The notes beneath the pieces were generated by a model that saw only the letters and a program-made list of their open reading frames with translations, did no database searches and was not told the origin of the DNA. This document shows, in pieces, positions 16,557 to 24,645 of a stretch of DNA of 64,000 nt. Every line of letters starts with the position of its first letter. The stretch's first letter is position 1. The position numbers and the translations under genes were made by a program. The DNA is from Frigidibacter albus (GTDB lineage Bacteria; Pseudomonadota; Alphaproteobacteria; Rhodobacterales; Rhodobacteraceae), in contig NZ_JAAAUC010000001.1 in NCBI RefSeq assembly GCF_009908165.1, positions 124,001 to 188,000 on the forward strand, in the 5' to 3' direction.

Positions 16557-16988
16557 CTAGCCAAGAGGCGGCATCCTGTCCCGAACCTCCGCCTCGATCT
16601 GCGACAGGCGCAAAGCACCGAACTGCCCGAGGATCGAGGTTGTGGCAGTTTGTATCGTGTCCTCGATCGTGGCATTCACGGATTGCTCGACCAGGCAGGG
16701 TGGCTTCGGGTTCGAGAAACCGAACGCGAAAAGGTCGGGAGAGCCGAGCGAGCGGTAGACATCAAGAACCGTGATCTCGTCTGTGCGCCTGATGATACGC
16801 CAGCCGCCGCCATGGCCGCGCTCGGCCTCGACATAGCCGCCGTCGCGGAGCCCCGCCATGATCCGCCGAACCACCACCGCGTTGGAGCCCAGCATTACCG
16901 CGATCTGCTGCGAGGTCATCGGCGCATCGGTCTGCGCCATGTGCAGCAGCACATGCAGCAGGCGGGAGAGGCGGGTGTCCTGGCGCAT
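16557..16988 (-). CDS. Rrf2-family transcriptional regulator
   Basis: A 143-residue Rrf2-type regulator: an N-terminal winged helix (RLLHVLLHMAQ, MTSQQIAVMLGSNAVVVRRIMAGL) with the typical wing RGHGGGWRIIRR near residues 58-69, then a dimerisation helix. Only one cysteine (PPCLVE) is seen in the region where iron-sulfur-binding members have three, so an Fe-S cluster is unlikely and a cysteine- or ligand-based sensor is more plausible. The ATG at 16988 follows GAGGAG. It is divergent from an MFS transporter and methyltransferase gene, and a TGTAA-N9-TTACA palindrome lies between them. Local repression of that transporter is therefore likely. Confidence 0.85.
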   Translation of the reverse strand: MRQDTRLSRLLHVLLHMAQTDAPMTSQQIAVMLGSNAVVVRRIMAGLRDGGYVEAERGHGGGWRIIRRTDEITVLDVYRSLGSPDLFAFGFSNPKPPCLVEQSVNATIEDTIQTATTSILGQFGALRLSQIEAEVRDRMPPLG

Positions 16989-17005
16989 TCGGGCTCCTCG
17001 GGTCG

Positions 17006-17024
17006 TGTAACTTTACCTATTACA
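17006..17024. promoter_or_regulatory. Candidate Rrf2 operator, TGTAA-N9-TTACA palindrome
   Basis: A perfect inverted repeat with five-base arms and a nine-base spacer lies between the divergent Rrf2 and MFS genes, in an unusually AT-rich stretch. The right half extends as ATTACATGA, and a near copy, GTTACATGA, is found at 17062-17070, just inside the MFS coding region. Position and repetition suggest a regulator site. Confidence 0.45.
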
Positions 17025-17056
17025 TGACCTGTGCGTGCCGTGCTATCAAGATACTC

Positions 17057-18484
17057 ATGAAGTTACATGATTCGGCAGATATGGTTGCCCCCGCCCCGCT
17101 ACCCGTCGCGCGCGGCTTCTCGGCCTTGCTGATCGGCATGGCTTTGAGTGTCGCCGATGTGTCGATGATGGCCATCGCCATGCCGGGGATCGGCAGCGAC
17201 CTCGGGCTGGGGACCGGAATGCTGGCCCTGATCGCGGGCGCCTATCCGCTGCTTGTTGCCATGCTTCTGCTTCCGGCGGGCCGCGCCGGAGATCGCTTCG
17301 GGCGGCGGCGGGTGTTTCTGGTGGGCGGAGCGCTGTTTGTCCTGGGCGCGCTTGTTGCGGCGGTTGCGACCGGTCCGTCTGTCCTTGCGGGCGCGCGGAT
17401 GCTGCAGGGGATCGGTGGGGCTGCGCTCGCGCCTCAAGCGCTGGCGCTGATCCCGCGTCTTTTCGCGCCCGCAGCCCAATCCGGCGCCTTCGCGCGCCTT
17501 GCCATGACCGCATCTTTCGCCTCGGTCTGCGGACCGCTGGTGGCGGGGATGCTGCTGGTAGCGGCGCCCGGCTGGATCGGCTGGCGCGCGATCTTCCTGG
17601 TCGAAGCGGGGCTTGCGCTGGCCGTCATGCTGCTGGCTGCGCGGCAGTTGGACCATGACGATCAAGTCGCCGGCGGTGGCGGCCGCCCGGCCGAGATCGC
17701 CAGTTTTGCCGCGATCATCCTCTGCCTCGTCGCGCCGCTCTATGTCGGGCCAGCCTTCGGATGGCCGGCGCCGGTCTTTCTGATGGCCGCCGCCGCACTG
17801 CCCTGCGCGGCCCTGTTCGCCCGCCTCACGGCGCGGGCCGGACCGGCAGCCTTGATCCCGCCCGGTCTGTTCCAGGTGCCCAGCTTCCGCCGGTGCCTCG
17901 CGTTCCTCTTTCTGGCCGTGTCGGCGCCGCCGGGCTTCTTCGTTGTCCTGTCGCTGGTCCTGCAAGGCGAACGGGGACTGAGCCCGCTTCAGACCGGACT
18001 GGTGACGGCAGGTTTTCCCGCCGGTGTCGTGGTCGGGTCCTGGATCGCCGGGCGCCTTCCGCTGCACGCAATGGCCCGGGTGGCGCTTGGGGTCGGCCTG
18101 CTCTGCGCCAGCTTCGTGCTGATCCGTGCCATCCTTCCGCAGTTGACGGCACAAAGCCTCTGGCCGCTGCGCCTCGGCATGTTGGCCGCCGGGCTGTCGA
18201 TGGGGCTGACGGTCACATCCGTGATGCAGCTTGGCATGTCGGGCCTGCCCAAGACCCTGGCCGGAGCGGGGGCCGGCGCCATCCAGACGATGCAGCAGGT
18301 CTGCATGGCCGCCTCGATTGCGCTGAGCTTCGCGGTCTACGGCCATGCGCTGGCAACGCGGCCGGGGCTCGAGGCCGGGTCGATGATGCTGTGGCTGCAG
18401 ATCACCTCGACCGGCGGGGCGGCGCTGCTGGCTGTCGTGCTGCTGCGCGGGCGGCTTTTATACTACCGAAAGGATACAGCATGA
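17057..18484 (+). CDS. MFS transporter, drug/metabolite efflux type
   Basis: A 475-residue major facilitator protein with many hydrophobic segments. It has the cytoplasmic loop motif AGRAGDRFGRRR after the second helix, the motif-A signature, and a motif-C-like segment in the MLQGIGGAALAPQALALIP area. The length and 12-14 predicted helices fit the DHA2-like efflux branch. The ATG at 17057 (MKLHDSAD) is preferred over an upstream in-frame start at 17024, because the latter falls inside the putative operator. The gene is divergent from an Rrf2 regulator, and its stop overlaps the start of a methyltransferase gene. Export of a small toxic compound is the family norm; the substrate is unknown. 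Confidence 0.85.
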   Translation: MKLHDSADMVAPAPLPVARGFSALLIGMALSVADVSMMAIAMPGIGSDLGLGTGMLALIAGAYPLLVAMLLLPAGRAGDRFGRRRVFLVGGALFVLGALVAAVATGPSVLAGARMLQGIGGAALAPQALALIPRLFAPAAQSGAFARLAMTASFASVCGPLVAGMLLVAAPGWIGWRAIFLVEAGLALAVMLLAARQLDHDDQVAGGGGRPAEIASFAAIILCLVAPLYVGPAFGWPAPVFLMAAAALPCAALFARLTARAGPAALIPPGLFQVPSFRRCLAFLFLAVSAPPGFFVVLSLVLQGERGLSPLQTGLVTAGFPAGVVVGSWIAGRLPLHAMARVALGVGLLCASFVLIRAILPQLTAQSLWPLRLGMLAAGLSMGLTVTSVMQLGMSGLPKTLAGAGAGAIQTMQQVCMAASIALSFAVYGHALATRPGLEAGSMMLWLQITSTGGAALLAVVLLRGRLLYYRKDTA

Positions 18485-19118
18485 CGACCGATCATCTTCA
18501 GAATCCCGAAGCGTTCTGGGAAGAGTTCTACCTGACCAAACGCACCTCATCGAGCGGCCGCGCGACCGCCGCCCTTCAGCGGATCGCGGGCGCCTTGACG
18601 CCGGGCCTATCGCTGGATCTGGGTGCCTCGCACGGCGATGACGTGATCTGGCTCGCCCAGCAGGGTTGGCAAGCGCGGGGGTGCGACATCTCCGAGGTCG
18701 CCATCGAGCGGGCCCGCACGCGCGCGGCGGAGCTTGGGCTTGCACAGCGGGCGCAGTTCGAGCGGTGCGACCTGTCGGTCTCCCTGCCGGGGGGCGCCTT
18801 CGACTTGATCACCGCGCTCTACCTGCAATCGCCCGTGGTCCTGGCGCGCGCGGCGATCCTCGCATCGCGGCGCGGCGCCTTCGGCCCGGTGGCCATCTTC
18901 TGGTCCTGTCCCATGCCGCCGCGCCCCCCTTGTCGCCGCAAGCCACCTCGTCGACCATCTTCCCGACCGTGGCCGAGGAACTGGACGCTCTAGGCGCGCC
19001 GTCAGCTGCGCTGGAGGTGATCGAAGCGCAGGTCGTCACGCGTGCAGGGCGCAGCCCGGACGGGGCAGAGGCGATGCTTGAGGACAACCTCGTGCTTGTC
19101 CGGAGCAACAGGGCGTAG
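18481..19118 (+). pseudogene. Class I SAM-dependent methyltransferase, frameshifted
   Basis: The frame begins at ATG 18481 (overlapping the MFS stop) and shows a clear SAM-binding fold: LDLGASHGDDVIWLAQQGW (motif I), CDISEVAIERAR (motif II) and FDLITALYLQSP (motif IV). Near 18860 one base appears to be missing after GCGATCCT. The original frame then runs into nonsense and stops at about 18991. The family text continues one frame over as IAARRLRPGGHLLVLSHAA and on to VLVRSNRA, ending at 19118. A single-base deletion explains everything, so a sequencing error or recent mutation are both possible. It resembles small-molecule or tellurite/thiopurine-type methyltransferases, but the target is unknown. 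Confidence 0.78.
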
Positions 19119-19439
19119 TCGGGCCGCCCTGCCCACGCCAGGGCTGACCGCGCGAACCCGAGACCAGCAAGATCAAGTTCACCGACGAAGAGATCGACGT
19201 GGACCAGACTGTCCTCGCCGATCCAATCCTCCAGCCGGTCCGGGGCTGAGGCAAGGCTCAAGGGGTGGGCGGGGCGGATCGCAGGTGCCCAGATACCGCG
19301 CCACCCCGGGAGGTCTGGCAATCTGGCCAGAGTTGACTCGGCCCCGGCCTTGCGGCACACCAAGGCAGTCAGCCGCGTTCGGACGCAGGGCCAGCCAACC
19401 CCGAACACCCGCCCGCCAAGGGCCGCTCTGGACGCCCTG
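19119..19439. other. Intergenic stretch without a supported gene
   Basis: About 320 bases between the methyltransferase remnant and the AraC gene. Several short frames on both strands are open, but none has a start, ribosome-binding site and family match together. A short plus-strand frame near 19165-19250 (reading KIKFTDEEIDVDQTVLADP) has coding-like composition but no recognisable origin. The stretch presumably contains the AraC promoter. Confidence 0.4.
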
Positions 19440-20348
19440 ATGACCTTCCGCCCGCAGATGACCAGTTTTACCCAAGGCATCCGCCCACTCGGACCGCTGC
19501 GTTGGCGGGCCTGGGACGGGATTGTCGCCGATCTGTGGCACGTCGAGGGGCAGGAAGGGGGAGGCGGGCATTACCTGTCGCCCGATCCGCGGCTGGTGGT
19601 CTTCCTAGATGACGGCGCAGCGGCCGTCGATCTGTCAGAGCGCGCCGATTTCGAAGGGGCCCGGGCCGAGGTCTCGGTGCTCTATGTCCCGGCCGGGCGC
19701 CCGCTGTGGTCGCGGATTACGCGCGCGAGCGGCTTTTCCCATCTCGACCTGCATTTCGACGCGGGAGGGTTGGACCGCCGCCTCGCCGGGGTGCCAGGAC
19801 TGGATCTGGCCCGCCCCGTGCTGATGCAGGGGCAGCCGCGGCTGCGGGCGCTGGCGGGGATGCTGGCAGCGGAATGCGCCACTCCGGCGCGGCACAGCCT
19901 GATGCTGGACGGGCTGACCCAGGCGCTGCTGGCCGAGGTCTTTGCGCTGCCGCCCGAGGAGGCGCAGGCCGAGGCCCGCGGCGGCCTGACCCCGCATCAA
20001 CTGCGCAGCGTGACGGCGCATATGCGCGCCCGGCTGGACCGGCGCGTTGCCATTGCCGAACTGGCGGCCGTGGTCGGCCTGTCGGAAAGCTGGTTTGCCC
20101 ATGCCTTCAAGCACAGCACCGGCCAGACCCCGCATCGCTGGCAGATGCAGATGCGGATCGCGCGGGCACGGGCGCTGCTGGAGGACCGGGGGCTGAGCCT
20201 TGCCGCCGTGGCCGATGCCACCGGCTTTGCCGATCAGGCGCATCTGACCCGCGCCTTCCGCAGCCTGACCGGCACCACCCCCGCCGCCTGGCGCCGCAAC
20301 GGGCCGTCCCGTCCAGCCATCCCGGTCGCCGCTTTGCAGCAGAAATGA
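19440..20348 (+). CDS. AraC-family transcriptional regulator of siderophore uptake
   Basis: A 302-residue regulator with an N-terminal sensor region and a C-terminal AraC DNA-binding domain (about residues 190-290). The domain has two helix-turn-helix units: IAELAAVVGLSESWFAHAFK, then LAAVADATGFADQAHLTRAF, followed by the family ending SLTGTTPAAWRR. The start at 19440 (MTFRPQ) is a choice; 19458 is an alternative, and neither has a strong ribosome-binding site. The gene lies directly upstream of a TonB-dependent siderophore receptor on the same strand, with a 20-base-spaced direct repeat between them. AraC regulators paired with receptors (AlcR, YbtA and PchR types) activate uptake in response to the ferric siderophore, and that role fits here. 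Confidence 0.85.
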   Translation: MTFRPQMTSFTQGIRPLGPLRWRAWDGIVADLWHVEGQEGGGGHYLSPDPRLVVFLDDGAAAVDLSERADFEGARAEVSVLYVPAGRPLWSRITRASGFSHLDLHFDAGGLDRRLAGVPGLDLARPVLMQGQPRLRALAGMLAAECATPARHSLMLDGLTQALLAEVFALPPEEAQAEARGGLTPHQLRSVTAHMRARLDRRVAIAELAAVVGLSESWFAHAFKHSTGQTPHRWQMQMRIARARALLEDRGLSLAAVADATGFADQAHLTRAFRSLTGTTPAAWRRNGPSRPAIPVAALQQK

Positions 20349-20377
20349 CAAGCCGCAGCAGAAAGCGACAAGACCGC
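20347..20377 (+). promoter_or_regulatory. Candidate AraC-type direct-repeat site upstream of siderophore receptor
   Basis: GACAAGCCGC at 20347-20356 is repeated as GACAAGACCGC at 20367-20377, with 20 bases between repeat starts, about two helical turns. AraC-family activators often bind such same-face direct repeats just upstream of the promoter. The site lies between the AraC gene and the TonB receptor start at 20448. Confidence 0.4.
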
Positions 20378-20447
20378 GCCTGCTTCCCTAGTTAAACAGT
20401 CGGGATTGATGGGCCCGCCCCCGTGGCCCCGCTTGCAGGATAGATCG

Positions 20448-22568
20448 ATGACGCGCGCCCCTTTCCTCGCGCGGCTTCTGGGCCAGACCGCCCTTGCCGC
20501 GCTTCCCGCCCTTGCCCCCTTCGCCGCCTTTGCGCAGCAGGCCATCGCCCTGGACCCGATCGTGGTCGAGGGCACCGGGGACGAGACCGGCACCGGCCCG
20601 GTCGACGGCAAGGCCAATCCCGGCACGCAAGCCGGGTCCAAGACCGCGACCCCGGTGTCCGAGATCCCGCAATCCGTGTCGGTGATCGGCGCCGAGACTC
20701 TGAAGGCGCGCAACCTGTCCAAGATCGACGAGGCGCTTGGCTATACCGCCGGCGTGATCGGCGCGCCCTATGGCTATGACAGCGATACCAACTGGCACTT
20801 CATCCGCGGCTTTTCCTCCACCTCGACCGGCGTCTTCCAGGACGGGCTGGCGCATTACGCCTATGGCTTTGGCGGCTTCTACATCGACCCCTATGCCATC
20901 GAGCGGATCGAGGTGCTGAAAGGCGCCGCCTCGGTGCTTTACGGTGGGGCCAATCCGGGGGGGCTGGTCAACTATGTCTCCAAGGTGCCGACCGGCACGG
21001 CCGAAGGCAGTGCCGAGCTTGGCCTCGACGAAAACGGCCGGGTCTGGGCCGGCATCGACAGCAATGCCGTCACCGAAGGTGGCCTCGCCTACCGGCTGAC
21101 CGGCAAGGTCGAGCGCACCGACGGCAACGGCGCCTTTGACGATGGCTTCCGCGGTATCCTCGCGCCCTCGCTGTCCTTCACCACCGAGGCAGGGACCGAG
21201 GTCACGCTGCTGGCAAGCTATACCCATATCGACGAGGACCATGCCGGCGGCGCCTGGCTGCCCTATACCGGCACCGTGGTCAGCGGCGATTTCGGTCGCA
21301 TCGACCGCGATTTCAACACCGGCGAGCCGGGGCTGGACTGGTACGAGCGCGAGCAGTTCCTGGCGACGGGCATCTTCCGCCATGACTTCGGCAATGGCTG
21401 GGCGCTGACCAACACCACCCGCGCCGGCTGGTCCGACATCGACGAAAGCGCTCCCTATGGCAACGGGCTGAATGACGCGACGGACAGCGTCTATCGCCTG
21501 AACTTCGCGCACCAGACCGAAACCCGCACCGTGCTGTCCGACACCCGGCTGGAAACCACCCTGCAGACCGGCGCGCTGGAGCATCGGCTGATGGCGGGGC
21601 TGGACCTGAAATGGTTCGAGATGAGCCAGGTGCAGGCCTTCAACTTTGCCAGCGACCTGTCGCTGACCGATCCGGTCTATGGCACCCCGCAGGCCCCGCT
21701 GCTGGCACCCTACAATGACAGCACCGTCACCCAGCAACAGGCCGGCGTCTATGTGCAGGACCAGATCCGCTGGGGCAATGGCTGGATCGGCACCCTGAAC
21801 GGCCGCTATGACGTGGTGACAACCGAGTCCGAGGGCCTGCCGGAGTTCGACCGCACCGACCGCGAAACGTCCTGGCGGCTGGGTCTCGCGCGCCAGTTCG
21901 AGAACGGCCTGACCCCCTATGCCTCCTACGCCACCTATTTCAACCCGCAGATCGGCACGCTCAGCACCGGCGCCCCGCAAGAGGCAGAGACGGGCGCGCA
22001 ATACGAGATCGGCGTGAAATGGGCGCCCACCGGCCGCAACCTGCTGGTGACGCTCGCCGCCTTCGATCTGACCCGCGAGAATGTGGTGCAGTCCAACGCC
22101 CTGTTCGTGACCGAGCAGCTTGGCACCGTGCGCTCGCGCGGGGTCGAGCTGGAAGCGGTGGGCGAGGTCGCCCCGGGCCTGACCCTGACCGCCGCCTATA
22201 CCGACATGGATGTGAAGGTGGAAAAGGGCAACGATCCCACCACCGAGGGCAAGACCCCCTATTCCACCATCGAGCGGTTTGCCTCGCTGGGGCTGGCCTA
22301 TGACCTGCCGCAGGTGCCGGGGCTGACGGTTTCGGGCGGCGCGCGCTACCTCGGCTCCAGCTGGGCCGACAACGCCAACACGCTCAAGGTGCCGTCGGCC
22401 ACGCTCTACGATGCGGGGGTCAGCTATGACTTTGCCGAGGGGTGGAACGCCAACCTCGCCGTCAGCAACCTGACGGACGAAACCTACGTCGCCTCCTGCC
22501 CAGGCGCGTCCGCCTGCTTCTACGGCGACGGGCGCAAGGCCAGCCTTGTCTTGCGCAAGTCCTGGTGA
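20448..22568 (+). CDS. TonB-dependent siderophore receptor
   Basis: A 706-residue outer-membrane receptor. A signal peptide (LARLLGQTALAALPALAPFAAFA) is cleaved near residue 24. The TonB box region follows (LDPIVVEG), then the plug domain with IPQSVSVIGAE, FIRGFSS and IERIEVLKGAASVLYGGANPGG. A beta-barrel ends in a terminal Trp (LVLRKSW), as barrel assembly requires. Two cysteines near the end (YVASCPGASACFYGDGR) match the extracellular disulfide loop of FhuA/FoxA/FhuE-like hydroxamate-siderophore receptors, which is the best guess for ligand class. The ATG at 20448 sits behind AGGATAGA; an upstream ATG at 20406 is rejected. It is controlled presumably by the adjacent AraC gene. Confidence 0.92.
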   Translation: MTRAPFLARLLGQTALAALPALAPFAAFAQQAIALDPIVVEGTGDETGTGPVDGKANPGTQAGSKTATPVSEIPQSVSVIGAETLKARNLSKIDEALGYTAGVIGAPYGYDSDTNWHFIRGFSSTSTGVFQDGLAHYAYGFGGFYIDPYAIERIEVLKGAASVLYGGANPGGLVNYVSKVPTGTAEGSAELGLDENGRVWAGIDSNAVTEGGLAYRLTGKVERTDGNGAFDDGFRGILAPSLSFTTEAGTEVTLLASYTHIDEDHAGGAWLPYTGTVVSGDFGRIDRDFNTGEPGLDWYEREQFLATGIFRHDFGNGWALTNTTRAGWSDIDESAPYGNGLNDATDSVYRLNFAHQTETRTVLSDTRLETTLQTGALEHRLMAGLDLKWFEMSQVQAFNFASDLSLTDPVYGTPQAPLLAPYNDSTVTQQQAGVYVQDQIRWGNGWIGTLNGRYDVVTTESEGLPEFDRTDRETSWRLGLARQFENGLTPYASYATYFNPQIGTLSTGAPQEAETGAQYEIGVKWAPTGRNLLVTLAAFDLTRENVVQSNALFVTEQLGTVRSRGVELEAVGEVAPGLTLTAAYTDMDVKVEKGNDPTTEGKTPYSTIERFASLGLAYDLPQVPGLTVSGGARYLGSSWADNANTLKVPSATLYDAGVSYDFAEGWNANLAVSNLTDETYVASCPGASACFYGDGRKASLVLRKSW

Positions 22569-22590
22569 TCGGGCAGTCATGATGCGCCGG

Positions 22591-22642
22591 GGGTGGGCGC
22601 AGGCCCGCCCCAAACCATAGGCGGGTGGGCACATGCCCGCCC
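22591..22642 (+). repeat. Two tandem near-identical hairpins between receptor and ABC genes
   Basis: The first hairpin is a nine-base stem with one G-T pair, GGGGTGGGC-GCAG-GCCCGCCCC, at 22591-22612. The second repeats the same stem, GGGTGGGC-ACAT-GCCCGCCC, at 22623-22642. They occupy most of the 104-base gap between the TonB receptor and the ABC transporter gene. They may act as a terminator/attenuator pair or protect the receptor mRNA. Confidence 0.6.
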
Positions 22643-22672
22643 CCGTTTCCGTTTCCCCACGCGAGTTTCCCG

Positions 22673-24376
22673 ATGCTGCGCCAGTTCTTCGCCTATTACC
22701 GCCCATGGCTCGGCCTGTTCTGGCTCGACTTCGGCTGCGCCGTGCTCTCGGGCCTGCTGGAGCTGGCCTTTCCATTGGCCATCGCCGGGTTCATCGACGT
22801 CCTGCTGCCGCGTGGCGACTGGGGGCTGACCCTGCTGGCGGGGGCGGGGTTGATGCTGGTCTATCTGGTCAATACCGGGTTGATGGCGGTGGTGATCTAC
22901 TGGGGCCACAAGCTGGGCATCAACATCGAGACGGAACTGCGCCGCCGCGCCTTCGAACACCTTCAGCGGCTCAGTTGGCGTTATTACGACAAGGTCCGCA
23001 CCGGCAAGCTGGTCGCCCGCGTCACCCGCGATCTCGAGGAAATCGGCGAGGTCGCCCATCACGGCCCCGAGGATGTGTTCATCGCCATCATGACCTTCGT
23101 GGGCGCCTTCCTGTTGATGCTGACCATCAACGTCCAGCTGGCGCTGCTGACCGCGGTGATCGTGCCCGCCACCGTCGCCATCGTCACCGTCTATGGCGGC
23201 AAAATGACCGCGACCTGGCGGGCGATCTATGCCCGCGTCGCCGATTTCAACGTGCGGCTGGAAGAGAATGTGGGCGGGATGCGCGTCGTGCAGGCCTTCG
23301 CCAATGAAGAGCATGAAAAGGCCCTCTTCGCCGTCGACAATGGCCGCTACCGCGACACCAAGCTGGCCGCCTACCGGGTGATGGCGGCCTCCTCCTCGCT
23401 CAACTACATGGGGATGCGGGCGGTGCAGGTGGTGGTGATGGTCGCGGGCGCCTCGGCGGTGCTGGCGGGTGAGCTGACCACCGGCGGCTTTGTCGGCTTC
23501 CTGCTGCTGGTCGGCGTGTTCTTCCGCCCGCTCGACAAGATCGCCGCGGTGATCGAGACCTACCCGCGTGGCATCGCCGGGTTCCGCCGCTATCTGGAGC
23601 TGCTGGCGACAGAGCCCGAGATCGCCGATGCCCCGGGCGCCCGCCCGGCGCCGCCGCTGACCGGCGCGATCCGGTTCGAGGGCGTCGGCTTCGGGTATGA
23701 CGCCGAGCGCCCGGTGCTGGACGGCATCGAGATCACCGTCCGCCCCGGAGAGACGCTGGCCTTCGTCGGCCCCTCGGGCGCGGGCAAGACCACGCTGCTG
23801 GCGCTGGTGCCGCGCTTCTACGACCCGGACTGCGGCCGCATCACCATCGACGGCATTCCGCTGGCCGACATGACGCTTCCCAGCCTGCGCAGCCAGATCG
23901 GCATCGTCGGCCAGGACGTGTTCCTGTTCGGCGGCACCCTGCGCGAGAACATCGCCTATGGCCGCCTCGGCGCGTCCGAGGCAGACATCCTGCGCGCCGC
24001 CGCACAGGCGCAACTGGCCCCGATGATCGCGGCGCTGCCACTTGGCCTGGGCACCGTGGTGGGCGAGCGCGGGGTGATGCTGTCCGGCGGCCAGAAACAG
24101 CGCGTCGCCATCGCCCGCGCCTTCCTCAAGAACCCGCCGATCCTGATTCTGGACGAGGCGACCTCGGCCCTCGACACCGAGACGGAACGCGAGATCCAGT
24201 CCGCCCTCGACGCCCTCGCCGTGGGCCGCACCACCCTGATCATCGCCCACCGTCTGGCCACGATCCGCCATGCCGACCGCATCGTGGTGATGGAGGAAGG
24301 CCGGATCGTCGAAACCGGCACCCATGCCGAACTGGCGTCAAGTGGCGGGCGCTATGCGCGGCTGAACGCGGCGTAG
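22673..24376 (+). CDS. ABC transporter, exporter-fold fused permease/ATPase
   Basis: A 567-residue half-transporter. The N-terminal membrane domain (about residues 1-310) has roughly six hydrophobic helices. The nucleotide-binding domain follows, with Walker A GPSGAGKTT near residue 365, the Q-loop GIVGQDVFLF, signature LSGGQKQRVAIARA and Walker B ILILDEATSALD. It would work as a homodimer, since no partner half-transporter is adjacent. The ATG at 22673 is used. The position after a siderophore receptor and before a siderophore-reductase gene on the other strand suggests a siderophore-linked role: export of a processed siderophore, or import as in mycobacterial IrtAB, which shares this fold. 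A general lipid or drug exporter remains possible. Confidence 0.85.
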   Translation: MLRQFFAYYRPWLGLFWLDFGCAVLSGLLELAFPLAIAGFIDVLLPRGDWGLTLLAGAGLMLVYLVNTGLMAVVIYWGHKLGINIETELRRRAFEHLQRLSWRYYDKVRTGKLVARVTRDLEEIGEVAHHGPEDVFIAIMTFVGAFLLMLTINVQLALLTAVIVPATVAIVTVYGGKMTATWRAIYARVADFNVRLEENVGGMRVVQAFANEEHEKALFAVDNGRYRDTKLAAYRVMAASSSLNYMGMRAVQVVVMVAGASAVLAGELTTGGFVGFLLLVGVFFRPLDKIAAVIETYPRGIAGFRRYLELLATEPEIADAPGARPAPPLTGAIRFEGVGFGYDAERPVLDGIEITVRPGETLAFVGPSGAGKTTLLALVPRFYDPDCGRITIDGIPLADMTLPSLRSQIGIVGQDVFLFGGTLRENIAYGRLGASEADILRAAAQAQLAPMIAALPLGLGTVVGERGVMLSGGQKQRVAIARAFLKNPPILILDEATSALDTETEREIQSALDALAVGRTTLIIAHRLATIRHADRIVVMEEGRIVETGTHAELASSGGRYARLNAA

Positions 24377-24603
24377 GGAGGGCGCCCCCGGAAGGCGCGC
24401 GCCCTTCCGTGATCCGCCGCCCCCGACACGGCGGCCCTTGCCAATCCGCGTTTCCCGGCTACCACCCGCCCCGCTGGCCGAGGCATGTCACCGCCGCGCT
24501 CATAACGCGCAACCGTCTGGACGTTCAGGTGCGGGATCGGCCAGCACCATCCCCAGGCACGCAACCGCCTTTCCATTCTTGCTGGCGAAAATATCCCGGG
24601 GGT

Positions 24604-24622
24604 CCGGGGGCAGCGCCCCCGG
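24604..24622. terminator. Bidirectional hairpin between convergent genes
   Basis: A perfect eight-base stem with a three-base loop, CCGGGGGC-AGC-GCCCCCGG, lies between the convergent ABC transporter and siderophore-interacting protein genes. A short T-rich stretch (ATATTTT) follows on the minus strand, so it best serves as terminator for the minus-strand siderophore operon. Stem strength would suit either direction. Confidence 0.6.
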
Positions 24623-24645
24623 CGGCCGGCCAAAGGCGCAGCCCT

